Under the pieces are notes generated by a model, which saw only the letters and a list, made by a program, of their open reading frames with translations, did not search any database and was not told where the DNA came from. From positions 28,624 to 92,623 of the forward strand of contig CANJPU010000010.1 of assembly GCA_947476285.1 (NCBI GenBank): DNA of 64,000 nucleotides. The letters run 5' to 3'. Of the stretch, positions 36,196 to 44,661 are shown one piece after another (the stretch's first letter is position 1; each line of letters opens with the position of its first letter). The translations under genes and the position numbers were made by a program. This stretch comes from Comamonadaceae bacterium (lineage in GTDB: Bacteria; Pseudomonadota; Gammaproteobacteria; Burkholderiales; Burkholderiaceae_C).

Positions 36196-38009
36196 GTGCA
36201 AGCACCTTCTTCGGCCAGCGTTGCGTTGCGTCGGAAGGCGGCGAACAACTCGCGGCCCATGCCCACGCCATTGGCAGCGCGCAGGCTGTCGGGCATGACC
36301 GCATGCTCACGCACCACCCATTGCGCTGGCGGCACGAGTGCCTCAAGGGTGCCAGCATCGGCATCCACCCGCACCACATCGCCATCACGCAACTTGGCCA
36401 AGGCGCCGCCCGCCGCCGCTTCTGGCGAGACATGAATGGCTGCCGGTACTTTGCCTGAAGCGCCGCTCATTCGCCCGTCGGTCACCAGCGCCACGTGAAA
36501 TCCCTTGCTCTGCAACACCGACAGCGCCGGCGTGAGCTTGTGCAACTCGGGCATGCCATTGGCTTGCGGGCCTTGCCAGCGCACCACGCAGACCACATCG
36601 CGATCGAGCTCGCCGGCGTCAAATGCCTGCAGCAGTTGATCTTGCGAGTCAAAAATGCGCGCTGGTGCCTGAACCACATGCCGGTCGGGCGGCACAGAAG
36701 ACACCTTGATCACGCCGCGCCCCAGGTTGCCAGTGAGCAGCCTCAAGCCACCGCTGGCACTGAAAGGATTTGTCGCAGGCCGAACCACCTCGGTATCACG
36801 CGAAGGGCCGATGTCAGCCCAGGCCATGACGCTGTCGCCGTGCAGAGACGGCACGCGTGTGTATTCGCGAATGCCGCCTGCGCGCACCGTCAACACGTCT
36901 TCATGCATCAGGCCTGCGTCGAGCAACTCGCGAATGACAAAGCCCGGACCGCCTGCCGCCTGGAACTGGTTGACGTCCGCCGTGCCATTGGGATAGATGC
37001 GGGTGAGCGATGGCACTGCCGCGGAAAGATCGGAGAAGTCGTTCCAGTCGATGGTGATACCCGCCGCCCGCGCCACCGCCACCCAGTGGATCAAGTGGTT
37101 GGTCGAGCCACCCGTCGCCAACAAAGCCACCATGGCGTTGACAATCGCGCGCTCGTCCACCAGACGGCCTATGGGTGTGAAGCGACCGTTTGCCTTCGCA
37201 ATGCCTAGCACGGTGCGCACCGCCTCGCGGGTGAGCTCGGCGCGCAGTGCCTGGCCGGGGTTGACGAAGGCGGTGCCCGGCACGTGCAGGCCCATGGCTT
37301 CCATGAGCATCTGGTTGCTGTTGGCCGTGCCGTAAAAAGTGCAGGTGCCGGGCGAGTGATAAGCCTGCGACTCGGCCGCCAGCAACGCTTCGCGCCCCAC
37401 CAGCCCCTGCGCCGCCTGTTCGCGCACCTTGGCCTTCGCGCTGTTGGACAAGCCGCTGGTCATGGGCCCGCCGGGCACGAAGACCGTGGGCAAGTGGCCA
37501 AAATGCAAGGCACCGATCAACAGGCCTGGCACGATCTTGTCGCAGATACCCAGCATCAAGGCGGCATCGAATACATCATGGCTGAGCGACACCGCCGTAG
37601 CCATGGCGATCACATCGCGCGAGAACAGGCTGAGCTCCATGCCCTCGGTGCCCTGGGTGACGCCGTCGCACATGGCGGGCACGCCACCGGCCACCTGCGC
37701 GGTGGCGCCTAGCTTGCGCGCCTCGTCCTTGATGAGATCCGGATAAGTGGCAAATGGCGTGTGAGCCGAGAGCATGTCGTTGTACGAGGTGACGATGCCG
37801 ATGTTGGGCGCACGCTGCACCACCACTTTGAACTTGTCATTTGCCGGCAGGCCCGCGAAAGCATGCGCCACATTGGAGCAGCCCATGCGGTCGGCGCCTC
37901 GCTCGCGCGCAGCGGCTGCATCCAGATCGTGCAGATAAGCTTGGCGCGAGCTTGCGCTGCGCTGGCGAATGCGGTCGGTCACTGCGGTGAGGATGGGCTG
38001 CGGTTTCAT
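36186..38009 (-). CDS. edd: phosphogluconate dehydratase
   Basis: Dehydrates 6-phosphogluconate to KDPG, with an Fe-S cluster as in the IlvD/Edd family. Length is 607 aa. Marks include [60 protein letters not shown] and [16 protein letters not shown]. The cluster cysteines lie in the PAMCDG, GICDK and [10 protein letters not shown] segments. The start ATG 38009 is preferred; the frame runs to 38132 into the ChaC region. With eda it gives a two-gene Entner-Doudoroff operon. No zwf or pgl is adjacent. Confidence 0.95.
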   Translation of the reverse strand: MKPQPILTAVTDRIRQRSASSRQAYLHDLDAAAARERGADRMGCSNVAHAFAGLPANDKFKVVVQRAPNIGIVTSYNDMLSAHTPFATYPDLIKDEARKLGATAQVAGGVPAMCDGVTQGTEGMELSLFSRDVIAMATAVSLSHDVFDAALMLGICDKIVPGLLIGALHFGHLPTVFVPGGPMTSGLSNSAKAKVREQAAQGLVGREALLAAESQAYHSPGTCTFYGTANSNQMLMEAMGLHVPGTAFVNPGQALRAELTREAVRTVLGIAKANGRFTPIGRLVDERAIVNAMVALLATGGSTNHLIHWVAVARAAGITIDWNDFSDLSAAVPSLTRIYPNGTADVNQFQAAGGPGFVIRELLDAGLMHEDVLTVRAGGIREYTRVPSLHGDSVMAWADIGPSRDTEVVRPATNPFSASGGLRLLTGNLGRGVIKVSSVPPDRHVVQAPARIFDSQDQLLQAFDAGELDRDVVCVVRWQGPQANGMPELHKLTPALSVLQSKGFHVALVTDGRMSGASGKVPAAIHVSPEAAAGGALAKLRDGDVVRVDADAGTLEALVPPAQWVVREHAVMPDSLRAANGVGMGRELFAAFRRNATLAEEGACTWL

Positions 38010-38092
38010 CTGGGCAACTTGTGTGCCCCATCGTACTGCGGAAGTAGCCGGTATCGCAGCCGGCAATTGTGCTGTCGCGCTAAAGTGGAGCC

Positions 38093-38680
38093 ATGCACAC
38101 ATCGCACACACCCCACCGCGACCCCGGCCCAATGCTGGAGCTGGTCTTGCGCGATTGGGGCGAGCGAGATGACCTGTGGGTCTTTGGCTATGGTTCGCTC
38201 ATCTGGAAGCCTGATTTCGAATTTGCGGAGCGCAGGCCCGCCAAGGTGCACGGCTGGCACCGCGCGCTGAAAATGTGGAGCCGCATCAACCGTGGCACGC
38301 CCGAGCAACCAGGGCTGGTCTTCGGTCTGCTCTCGGGTGGCTCCTGCCAGGGCATGGTGTTTCGCATACAGCGCCAGAGCGGCCGCGAGGTACTGACGCG
38401 GCTATGGGGCCGCGAAATGATCACCGGCGTGTACGACCCAAAATGGCTCATCTGCCACACCAGCCACGGGCCGGTGCGGGCCCTGGCCTTCACCCTTTCG
38501 CGCCAAAGCCCCAGCCACACCGGCACGCTCACTGAAGACGAATACCGCCGCATCTTCGCGCAGGCCACCGGCATCTATGGCACCACACTGGAGTATGCGC
38601 ACAAGACGCTGGAAGAGCTGCGCCGCATGAAGATCCGCGATCGGGCACTGGAGCGCCTGCTCAGGTTGATGCACCGGTGA
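38093..38680 (+). CDS. ChaC-like gamma-glutamylcyclotransferase
   Basis: A 195-aa enzyme of the ChaC family, which breaks glutathione into 5-oxoproline and Cys-Gly. The family loop is [14 protein letters not shown], followed by [19 protein letters not shown] and a candidate catalytic Glu in the helical part. It is divergent from edd (83-bp gap) and followed by sodC. Confidence 0.92.
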   Translation: MHTSHTPHRDPGPMLELVLRDWGERDDLWVFGYGSLIWKPDFEFAERRPAKVHGWHRALKMWSRINRGTPEQPGLVFGLLSGGSCQGMVFRIQRQSGREVLTRLWGREMITGVYDPKWLICHTSHGPVRALAFTLSRQSPSHTGTLTEDEYRRIFAQATGIYGTTLEYAHKTLEELRRMKIRDRALERLLRLMHR

Positions 38681-38757
38681 AACACCCGATGCGCCCGCGC
38701 TTGCCAGGGCAAGAGCTTGGACATAAAGTGCGGGGCCACATCCACAGGAGTTGAACA

Positions 38758-39276
38758 ATGAAAATGCACCCGCTCATCCTCGCCACCATCGCCGCCGCAT
38801 CGCTGGCCGCTTGCGCATCCATGTCCGGCCCCAGCGCCACCGCCAGCCTGCGCCCCACCACCGGCAGCAGTGTGACCGGAACGGTGAATTTTGTGCAGTC
38901 TGGCAGCGCGGTGATGGTCAGCGGTGAAGTGCGCGGCCTGCGGCCCAATGTCGAAGTCGGCTTTCATGTGCATGAGAAGGGCGACTGCTCCAGCGGTGAC
39001 GGCATGAGCACCGGCGGCCACTTCAACCCCGAGGGCAAGCCCCACGGCCAGCACGGCCAGGCCGCGCACCACGCGGGCGACCTGCCCAGCCTCAAGGCCG
39101 ATGCCGGCGGCGTGGCCAGCTTCAACTTTCAATCGAGCACCATACGCGTGGGCAGCGGCGCCAACAACATCGTAGGCCGAGGCCTGATCGTCCACCGCGA
39201 CCCCGACGACTACAAGACCCAGCCCACCGGCAACGCCGGGCCAAGGCTGGCTTGCGCGGTGATTGCGGCTTCGTAA
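38758..39276 (+). CDS. sodC: Cu/Zn superoxide dismutase, lipoprotein form
   Basis: Periplasmic superoxide dismutase of 172 aa. The signal peptide ends in a lipobox, SLAAC (Cys19), so it is probably lipid-anchored. Metal ligands are visible: His70 and His72 in GFHVHEKGDC, His88 in GGHFNP, His105 and Asp108 in HHAGDLP, and a late VHRDPDDY. The disulfide Cys in GDC pairs with RLACAVI. The ATG at 38758 follows GGAG. Confidence 0.95.
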   Translation: MKMHPLILATIAAASLAACASMSGPSATASLRPTTGSSVTGTVNFVQSGSAVMVSGEVRGLRPNVEVGFHVHEKGDCSSGDGMSTGGHFNPEGKPHGQHGQAAHHAGDLPSLKADAGGVASFNFQSSTIRVGSGANNIVGRGLIVHRDPDDYKTQPTGNAGPRLACAVIAAS

Positions 39277-39305
39277 GGGGAATGCAGCTGGGGCCGGGTG
39301 AGATC

Positions 39306-39340
39306 TTGGGATCGCGTGCTAGAATTTTACATATGTTCTA
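39306..39340 (+). promoter_or_regulatory. probable autoregulated promoter of the AbrB-Doc pair
   Basis: TTGGGA (39306-39311) and TACATA (39328-39333), 16 bp apart, form a fair sigma70 promoter. The -10 lies inside an inverted repeat TAGAA-N11-TTCTA (39320-39340), with an internal ACATATGT palindrome (39329-39336). A swapped-hairpin AbrB antitoxin would be expected to bind such a site. The CGGAGG ribosome site follows at 39345-39350. Confidence 0.5.
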
Positions 39341-39357
39341 ACCACGGAGGTGATCCC

Positions 39358-39582
39358 ATGCACATGCTCAAACTCACCCAGATAGGCAATTCGGTCGGCG
39401 TGATCCTTCCCAGGGAAGCCCTGTCAAGGCTGCGCCTTGGCAAAGGCCAGTCAGTCTTCATGACCGAGACGCCGGAAGGCTACGCCCTGACCCCCTACGA
39501 CCCTGAGCTGGACGAGCAGATCCAAGCCGGCCGCGAGTTCATGCGGGAGTTTCGCGACACCTTCCATCAACTCGCCAAATGA
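39358..39582 (+). CDS. AbrB/MazE/SpoVT-family antitoxin
   Basis: Antitoxin of 74 aa with a swapped-hairpin AbrB DNA-binding domain at the N-terminus (LKLTQIGNSVGVILPREAL) and an acidic helical C-terminus for toxin binding. CGGAGG precedes the ATG at 39358. Its stop overlaps the toxin start by 4 nt (ATGA). AbrB partners of Doc-type toxins are known in Burkholderiales and replace the more usual Phd. Confidence 0.92.
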   Translation: MHMLKLTQIGNSVGVILPREALSRLRLGKGQSVFMTETPEGYALTPYDPELDEQIQAGREFMREFRDTFHQLAK

Positions 39583-39971
39583 GTTGGCATTGGATTCATC
39601 GGGACGCCCTTCTCTTGCTGCACGGCGAAAGTCTGGCTGAGCACGGGGGCGCCCCGGGCATACGGGATGCCGGCTTGCTGGAATCTGCATTGGCGCGCCC
39701 CCTGAACGTGGCGGCCTATGGCGAGCCTGACATCGCTGATCTTGCAGCAAGCTATGGACTGGGTCTGGCCAAAAACCATGCATTCATTGATGGAAACAAG
39801 CGAGCGGCATTCCTGGCGGTTGGCTTGTTCCTTCATCTCAATGGTCATCGTCTACAGGCAGACCAGGCAGATGCCACCCTGACCATGCTCGCCCTCGCCG
39901 CCGGCGACATCACCGAGGCAGAGTTCGCGCAGTGGCTGCGCGAGCATGTGGTCAAGAAGAAATTGCGCTGA
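39579..39971 (+). CDS. doc: death-on-curing (Fic/Doc) family toxin
   Basis: A 130-aa Fic-fold toxin. The active loop HAFIDGNKRAAFLA matches the HxFx(D/N)GNKR signature; canonical Doc kinases (phage P1) phosphorylate EF-Tu with a slightly different loop (HIFNDANKR). With GNKR it is less certain whether this copy phosphorylates or AMPylates its target. The start overlaps the antitoxin stop by 4 nt. The pair lies between sodC and pdxH on the chromosome, with no mobile-element remnants seen. Confidence 0.93.
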   Translation: MSWHWIHRDALLLLHGESLAEHGGAPGIRDAGLLESALARPLNVAAYGEPDIADLAASYGLGLAKNHAFIDGNKRAAFLAVGLFLHLNGHRLQADQADATLTMLALAAGDITEAEFAQWLREHVVKKKLR

Positions 39972-39989
39972 TTCAAGTTCAACATCACC

Positions 39990-40637
39990 ATGAGCACCAA
40001 CGCCGCCAACCTAGCTGACCTGCGCAAGAGCTACGAGCGCGCCGAGCTGAGCGAAGACGCTTCGCACGCCGACCCGTTCAAGCAGTTCGAGCAATGGCTA
40101 GGTGAAGCCATCAGCGCCCAGGTGCCTGAGCCCAACGCCATGACACTGGCCACCGTGGGCAGCAATCTGCGCCCCAGCACGCGCGTGGTGTTGATCAAGG
40201 GCTTTGATGCACGCGGCATCGCGTGGTACACCAATTACGACAGCCGCAAGGGGCAAGAGCTGGCTGGCAACCCTTATGCGGCGCTGCAGTTTCACTGGGT
40301 CGAGCTGGAACGCGTGGTGCGCATCGAAGGCCGGGTGGAGAAAACCAGCGCGCAAGACAGCGACGACTACTACGCCACCCGCCCCCTCGATTCACGCATA
40401 GGCGCCTGGGCCAGCCCGCAAAGCCAGGTGATCCCCAGCCGCACCGTGCTGGTGACCAACGCCGCCAAATATGGCGCGCAGTTCATGCTGCAACCACCGC
40501 GCCCGCCACACTGGGGCGGCTATCGCCTGGTGCCCGACCGCTGGGAGTTCTGGCAAGGACGCAAGAGCCGGCTGCATGACCGGCTGCGGTATCGGCTGCA
40601 GGAGGGCGAGTGGGTGCGGGAGAGGTTGGCGCCGTGA
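39990..40637 (+). CDS. pdxH: pyridoxamine 5'-phosphate oxidase
   Basis: FMN enzyme that makes pyridoxal 5'-phosphate from PNP or PMP. Length is 215 aa. Marks: [53 protein letters not shown] and the C-terminal [17 protein letters not shown] with the family's EFWQG and RLHDR. Starts 18 bp after the toxin gene. Confidence 0.96.
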   Translation: MSTNAANLADLRKSYERAELSEDASHADPFKQFEQWLGEAISAQVPEPNAMTLATVGSNLRPSTRVVLIKGFDARGIAWYTNYDSRKGQELAGNPYAALQFHWVELERVVRIEGRVEKTSAQDSDDYYATRPLDSRIGAWASPQSQVIPSRTVLVTNAAKYGAQFMLQPPRPPHWGGYRLVPDRWEFWQGRKSRLHDRLRYRLQEGEWVRERLAP

Positions 40638-40685
40638 GGGCGGAAAGATCTGCCGGGTTCAACCGTCGGCCAGAGAGCAAACTCA

Positions 40686-40845
40686 TTGTCGCTGTCCGCC
40701 AAAACTCATAAGGCGCTGATTGAGCGCCGGGACGACGCCGACCTGACCAAGATCGTCAAGCAAAGGCAAGACGGCAAACGAGTCAAGGTGAAGCTTGAAG
40801 ACCTATGAGCTTGACTTCGACGAATCCGCACAGGCGTGGATTTCG
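40686..40845 (+). pseudogene. decayed RelB/RelE-type toxin-antitoxin remnant
   Basis: In one frame, 40686-40808 encodes LSLSAKTHKALIERRDDA...TKIVKQRQDGKRVKVKLEDL and a stop, matching the C-terminus of RelB-like antitoxins (DAELVEIVKERL...VRVTLDEL). Right after, in a shifted frame from 40804, YELDFDESAQAW resembles the first residues of RelE toxins (MxYELxFxxxAxxEW), but the rest is lost. The antitoxin lacks its N-terminus and the toxin lacks its start and body. It sits in the 243-bp gap between pdxH and msrA. Confidence 0.6.
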
Positions 40846-40880
40846 GGTCGAGCCCGGCATGGTTGCTGCTTGATGCCGCC

Positions 40881-41420
40881 TCAATCCCTCACCAACTGCG
40901 CAAACGTCTTGCGAAACTTCGCCACCTTGGGCGCGGCCACGGCCATGCAGTAGCCTTGGTAGGGGTTCTTCTCGAAGAAATCCTGGTGGTACTCTTCGGC
41001 CGGCCAGTAGTTGGACAAGGCCTGCACTTCGGTCACGATGGGGCGGCCGAACAGATTGTCTTGCGTCATCTGCGCGATCATGGCCTGCGCCTCTTGCTGC
41101 TGCTGCGGCGTGGTGAAGTAGATGCCGCTGCGGTACTGCGAACCACTGTCGTTGCCCTGCCGGTTCAAGGTGGTGGGGTCGTGAATGAGGAAGAAGATTT
41201 CCAGAATCTGACCCAGGCTGATCTGCGAGGGGTCGTAATCTAGCTTGACGACTTCATTGTGGCCGGTGCTGCCGGTGCAAACGTCTTCGTAACTGGGCCG
41301 TTGCACATCGCCATTGCAATAGCCGGACTCCACATCAGTGATGCCGCGCACTTTGACATAAACCGCTTCGGTGCACCAGAAGCAGCCGCCGCCCAGGACG
41401 ATGGTTTGGGGTGATGACAT
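40881..41420 (-). CDS. msrA: peptide-methionine (S)-S-oxide reductase
   Basis: Repairs methionine-S-sulfoxide in proteins. Length is 179 aa. The catalytic Cys13 lies in GGGCFWCTEAVY, and later residues ESGYCNGDV, GHNEVVKLDYDP and AEEYHQDFFEKNPYQGYC match the family. It lies 134 bp downstream of the aminotransferase on the same strand; a 7-bp hairpin (41450-41468) with no T-run sits between. Confidence 0.95.
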   Translation of the reverse strand: MSSPQTIVLGGGCFWCTEAVYVKVRGITDVESGYCNGDVQRPSYEDVCTGSTGHNEVVKLDYDPSQISLGQILEIFFLIHDPTTLNRQGNDSGSQYRSGIYFTTPQQQQEAQAMIAQMTQDNLFGRPIVTEVQALSNYWPAEEYHQDFFEKNPYQGYCMAVAAPKVAKFRKTFAQLVRD

Positions 41421-41554
41421 GCTCGTTCTCCAGAAGTGTTCTGCTCGCGTGGACCGAAGGGCGGTCCAAGTGGGTGTGAGCGTATCACCGTTGGATCAAA
41501 CGCAGGGGCTGTGTGGGTTGAGCACCCGGCGCCCGAGACTCAAAGCAGCGGTGA

Positions 41555-43000
41555 TCAGTGCCAGGGTGTCGGCGAGGGCCTTTTCAATTGACCTTGGCTG
41601 GGACTCGTGGAGCGAGCGCCCTCGGCAACAACGCCCTTCCAATGTGGTGACCGGGGTTGCGGGCCTCCTGATGTCACTGGGATGGATACAGCGGTCGCAT
41701 CTGTGACCTGCGAAGCTGGCGCCTCAGTATCCTGCCCGGCTTGCGCAGTGCTCTTCGAGGCAGCGCAAAGCTCAACATACGCCGCACACATCTTCTTCAC
41801 ACCCGCACCAATCGTGGCCTCATCGGCCGTCGCAAACGACAGCCGAAAGCTCGCCGTGTCCTGGCCCTGCGCATCGAAATTGTGTCCGGGAACGAACGCG
41901 ACGCCGTGGCGCAACGCCGCGTCGGCAAACGCCTGCGCATCGGCAGACTGACCATCTTTGCCGGTCAGTCGCGCCCAGACGAAGAGGCCGCCTTGGGGCC
42001 GCGTGAATTCGACAGCGTCGCCGAATTCGCCTTGAAGGGCTTCGCACATGGCGTTCGCGCGTTTGGCGTAGGCGGCACGCATGGTCTCAAGCTGCGGCTC
42101 CAGGCGCCCCGATTGCAGGTAGTGGTGCGCGGCACCCTGCAAAAGCGAACTGTTGCAAGCGTCGGCGTATTGTTTGTGAACGCTTGCCTCCCGTAGCACC
42201 TCTTGCGGTGCCACCATGTATCCGATTCGCAGACTGGGGCTGATTGTTTTGCTGATGCTGCCGCAGTAGGCCAGGTTGTCTCGGCTGCCTTCCACCTGGC
42301 TACTCAAGGCCAGCAGACTGGGCGGCGGCGGCTGGTCGAAATACAGTTCCCCATAGGGGTTGTCTTCGATGATCGGCATGCGAGTTTCTTTCGAAATACG
42401 CAGCCACTCCAGTCTGCGCTCTTGGCTCATGGTCTCGCCACTGGGATTGCGAAAATTGGGATTGGTGTAGAAGAACGCGGGCTTATGCTGGCCGATGAGC
42501 TCTCGCAAGTGCGCCGGATCAGCGTCGGGTGGCACCGCGATGACATTGGCCCCTTTCATGCGGAAACATTCAATGGCGCTCAGATAAGTAGGCTGCTCCA
42601 CCAGCACAGTGCTGCCGGGCTTGATCAAGACGTCAGCCAGCAAATAGAGTGCCTGCTGGCTTCCGGTCGTGACGATGAGATTCTGCGGCCCTACATGGGT
42701 GGCGCCTTCAGTGCGCATACGCTCAGCCAAGGTGGCCCGTAGCTTCGGGATCCCTTCTGTGGCGCCGTATTGAAGTGCCCCGTGGTCTTGAAGTGCTGCT
42801 GTCGTTGCCTGCGCAAGCCCCTCCTTGTCCATCAAAGCAGGATCGGGCATGCCACCGGCGAAGCTGATCATGCCCGGCTGGCCCAAGGCCGCGAAAATTT
42901 CGCGAATCGCTGAAGGCTTGGCGTGCGGGTGTGCAAGTACGAATCCGGTGGGCATGGTAGCGGCGTGTCCTTGATCTTGGGTTGTGGGGTTCAGGGGCAT
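41555..43000 (-). CDS. PLP-dependent aminotransferase, class I/II (2-aminoadipate/KAT-like), with C-terminal extension
   Basis: Fold-type I aminotransferase of 481 aa. The PLP lysine is Lys251 in GSISKTISPSLRIGY; TTGSQQALYLLADVLIKPG, YTNPNFRNPSG and EDNPYGELYFD match the LysN/2-aminoadipate or MocR-like subgroup without a DNA-binding domain. The domain seems complete near residue 425. The last ~55 residues (Ser/Pro/Gln/Thr-rich, ending PTPWH) are unlike the family and could be translated former noncoding DNA. The ATG at 43000 is preferred; 42955 is an alternative. The amino-acid substrate is unknown. Confidence 0.87.
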   Translation of the reverse strand: MPLNPTTQDQGHAATMPTGFVLAHPHAKPSAIREIFAALGQPGMISFAGGMPDPALMDKEGLAQATTAALQDHGALQYGATEGIPKLRATLAERMRTEGATHVGPQNLIVTTGSQQALYLLADVLIKPGSTVLVEQPTYLSAIECFRMKGANVIAVPPDADPAHLRELIGQHKPAFFYTNPNFRNPSGETMSQERRLEWLRISKETRMPIIEDNPYGELYFDQPPPPSLLALSSQVEGSRDNLAYCGSISKTISPSLRIGYMVAPQEVLREASVHKQYADACNSSLLQGAAHHYLQSGRLEPQLETMRAAYAKRANAMCEALQGEFGDAVEFTRPQGGLFVWARLTGKDGQSADAQAFADAALRHGVAFVPGHNFDAQGQDTASFRLSFATADEATIGAGVKKMCAAYVELCAASKSTAQAGQDTEAPASQVTDATAVSIPVTSGGPQPRSPHWKGVVAEGARSTSPSQGQLKRPSPTPWH

Positions 43001-43040
43001 AGGCTTGGTACCCCATCGTTTCCGTGGAAACAAGCCGGCT

Positions 43041-43163
43041 TAGGGCTGCGCTGAATAAGCCCTCCGTTCGGGCTGAGCTTGTCGAAGCCTTCTGCAAGTC
43101 GATGATTTGCAAGGGGGCGTTTCGACAAGCTCAACGCGAACGGACTTAATCAGCATTGCCTTA
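43041..43163. repeat. 123-bp palindromic repeat with GAGCTTGTCGAA core
   Basis: Imperfect palindrome. The left arm (TAGGGC..GCTGAATAAG..CCGTTCGGGCTGAGCTTGTCGAA split by short gaps) pairs with the right arm TTCGACAAGCTCAACGCGAACGG..CTTAATCAGCATTGCCTTA. The centre is itself palindromic (CTTCTGCAAG/TTTGCAAG region, 43090-43113). The core CGTTCGGGCTGAGCTTGTCGA is a form I recognise as a repeat in many proteobacterial genomes, so this is probably an extragenic palindromic or MITE copy. It lies between the flavoprotein stop (43255) and the aminotransferase start (43000), both minus-strand genes. The ends read TA...TA. Confidence 0.7.
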
Positions 43164-43254
43164 GACAGCCAGTGTCGTGGGGGGCGATTGTAGCCTTATC
43201 GTTGTACTTCTCGCGGCGCGAGCGAAGAAGGCGCTCAATGACTTGTCTGGTGCC

Positions 43255-44661
43255 TCATTGCCCTTGCCTACGCCCCAGCCACCGCGTGATGCACCGCGCC
43301 GCAATCGCCCCTCCAGCCACCGCACTGAGCAAGCCGTTGCCCGACAGATATCCCCACACCGCATTGCCCGACACACCGCGTGCCGCGCCGCCCGCCGCGA
43401 GCAGATTGGGCCAGGCTGATCCATCGGCGCGCAGCACGCGGCATTGCGCGTCGATGTCCAGGCCACCCTGGGTGTGAAAGAGAGCACCGGTGACCAGGAT
43501 GGCGTGGTAGGGCGGGCGCAGCGCGCGCTTGAAGGCGCGGCCATCCGCAGGCGCTGTGTCCGGCCCCACTTCGGCCAGGGTCACGGCCAGCGCGGCGCTG
43601 TCGCAGCCGATGATGCGGGCCAACTCGTCCAGCCCCGCCGCATGACGCACCGCGCCGGCTTCCTGGGCCTGGAGAAAATCTGGAAATTCCTGAGCGAAGG
43701 CCAGGAGATCGTCGTCAAAGACATTCCAGGCCAAGCCGCCCGGCTGCGCCAGCACCTTGACCGCAGCCTCCGAATAGCCCAAGGTCTCGTCATGAAAGCG
43801 GCGGCCTTCGGTGTTGACCTGCACCCCGCCTTCCATCATCAGCGCCCACGAGATCAGTACCCCCTGCGGCACTGCCCATGAGCCGTGGCCCTGGTAGCCA
43901 CCCAGATCGGCCAGGCGCGCGTTCATGGCTCTGCCCCAGGCGATGGCGCTGCCGTCATTGCCAGTGTGACCGCCGAACTGCGCGTGTGCCATCTCGGGCA
44001 GCAACTCGTCCACCAGCGGCGCATTGCCGCCAAAGCCATTGCAAGCCAGCAGCACGGCGTCGCAGCGCAGGCGCTCGGTGCTGCCGTCGGGCCGCGTGTA
44101 GCCGACACCGGTGACGCGCTGCGCGTCTTCATCGATCCACAGCTCTCGCACCAGGGCCTGGGTGAGCATCGCAATGCCGGATGAATCGGCCGCCGCCAGC
44201 AGCCGATTCATCAATGCCGCGCCGGTACGCTCAGGCACCGCATGCATGCGGTGCCGGCTATGACCAGGGTAGAGAAAGCCGTCCAGCACATCGAAGCGCA
44301 GGCCGTGCTGTTGCTCCAGGCTGTCCAGGGCCGGGCCGATGGCCTGGGCATAGGTCTGCACCAGATGCGCAGCCGCCGTGCCGTGTGCCTTGGCCTGGAT
44401 GTCCTGCGCGAATTGCGCGACGCTGTCGTCAATGCCCTGGGCCTTTTGCGCACGGGTGCCGGGTGCGGGGATGAAGCCCGAAGACAGCGCGGTAGAGCCG
44501 CTGGGCCGGGCGTCGCGTTCGAGCAGCACGCAGTCGATGTGCTGGTCGGCCAGCATCAGCGCCGCCGTCAGGCCGCATGCGCCCGCGCCGACGATGGCCA
44601 CGGGGATGTGGGGGGTGTCAGGTGGCGGTGTGCCGGGGTGGACGGAGGGTTGGGAGCTCAC
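43255..44661 (-). CDS. FAD-dependent oxidoreductase, fumarate reductase/flavocytochrome-like
   Basis: Flavoprotein of 468 aa. The dinucleotide site is VAIVGAGACGLTAALMLADQ near residue 21; GSTALSSGFIPAPGTRAQ and the C-terminal GGLDIDAQCRVLRADGS...NLLAAGGAARGVSGN match the FAD-dependent fumarate reductase, 3-ketosteroid dehydrogenase and tricarballylate dehydrogenase superfamily. It has no signal peptide or heme motif. It is the last gene of the coupled nine-gene operon and overlaps the amidohydrolase gene by 4 nt. Probably oxidises or reduces a C-C bond next to a carboxylate (inference). Confidence 0.85.
   Translation of the reverse strand: MSSQPSVHPGTPPPDTPHIPVAIVGAGACGLTAALMLADQHIDCVLLERDARPSGSTALSSGFIPAPGTRAQKAQGIDDSVAQFAQDIQAKAHGTAAAHLVQTYAQAIGPALDSLEQQHGLRFDVLDGFLYPGHSRHRMHAVPERTGAALMNRLLAAADSSGIAMLTQALVRELWIDEDAQRVTGVGYTRPDGSTERLRCDAVLLACNGFGGNAPLVDELLPEMAHAQFGGHTGNDGSAIAWGRAMNARLADLGGYQGHGSWAVPQGVLISWALMMEGGVQVNTEGRRFHDETLGYSEAAVKVLAQPGGLAWNVFDDDLLAFAQEFPDFLQAQEAGAVRHAAGLDELARIIGCDSAALAVTLAEVGPDTAPADGRAFKRALRPPYHAILVTGALFHTQGGLDIDAQCRVLRADGSAWPNLLAAGGAARGVSGNAVWGYLSGNGLLSAVAGGAIAARCITRWLGRRQGQ

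Noticed and set aside
41450..41468. Hairpin TGGACCG-aaggg-CGGTCCA as an intrinsic terminator
   Set aside because: No T-run follows on either strand and the stem is only 7 bp; left as unproven.
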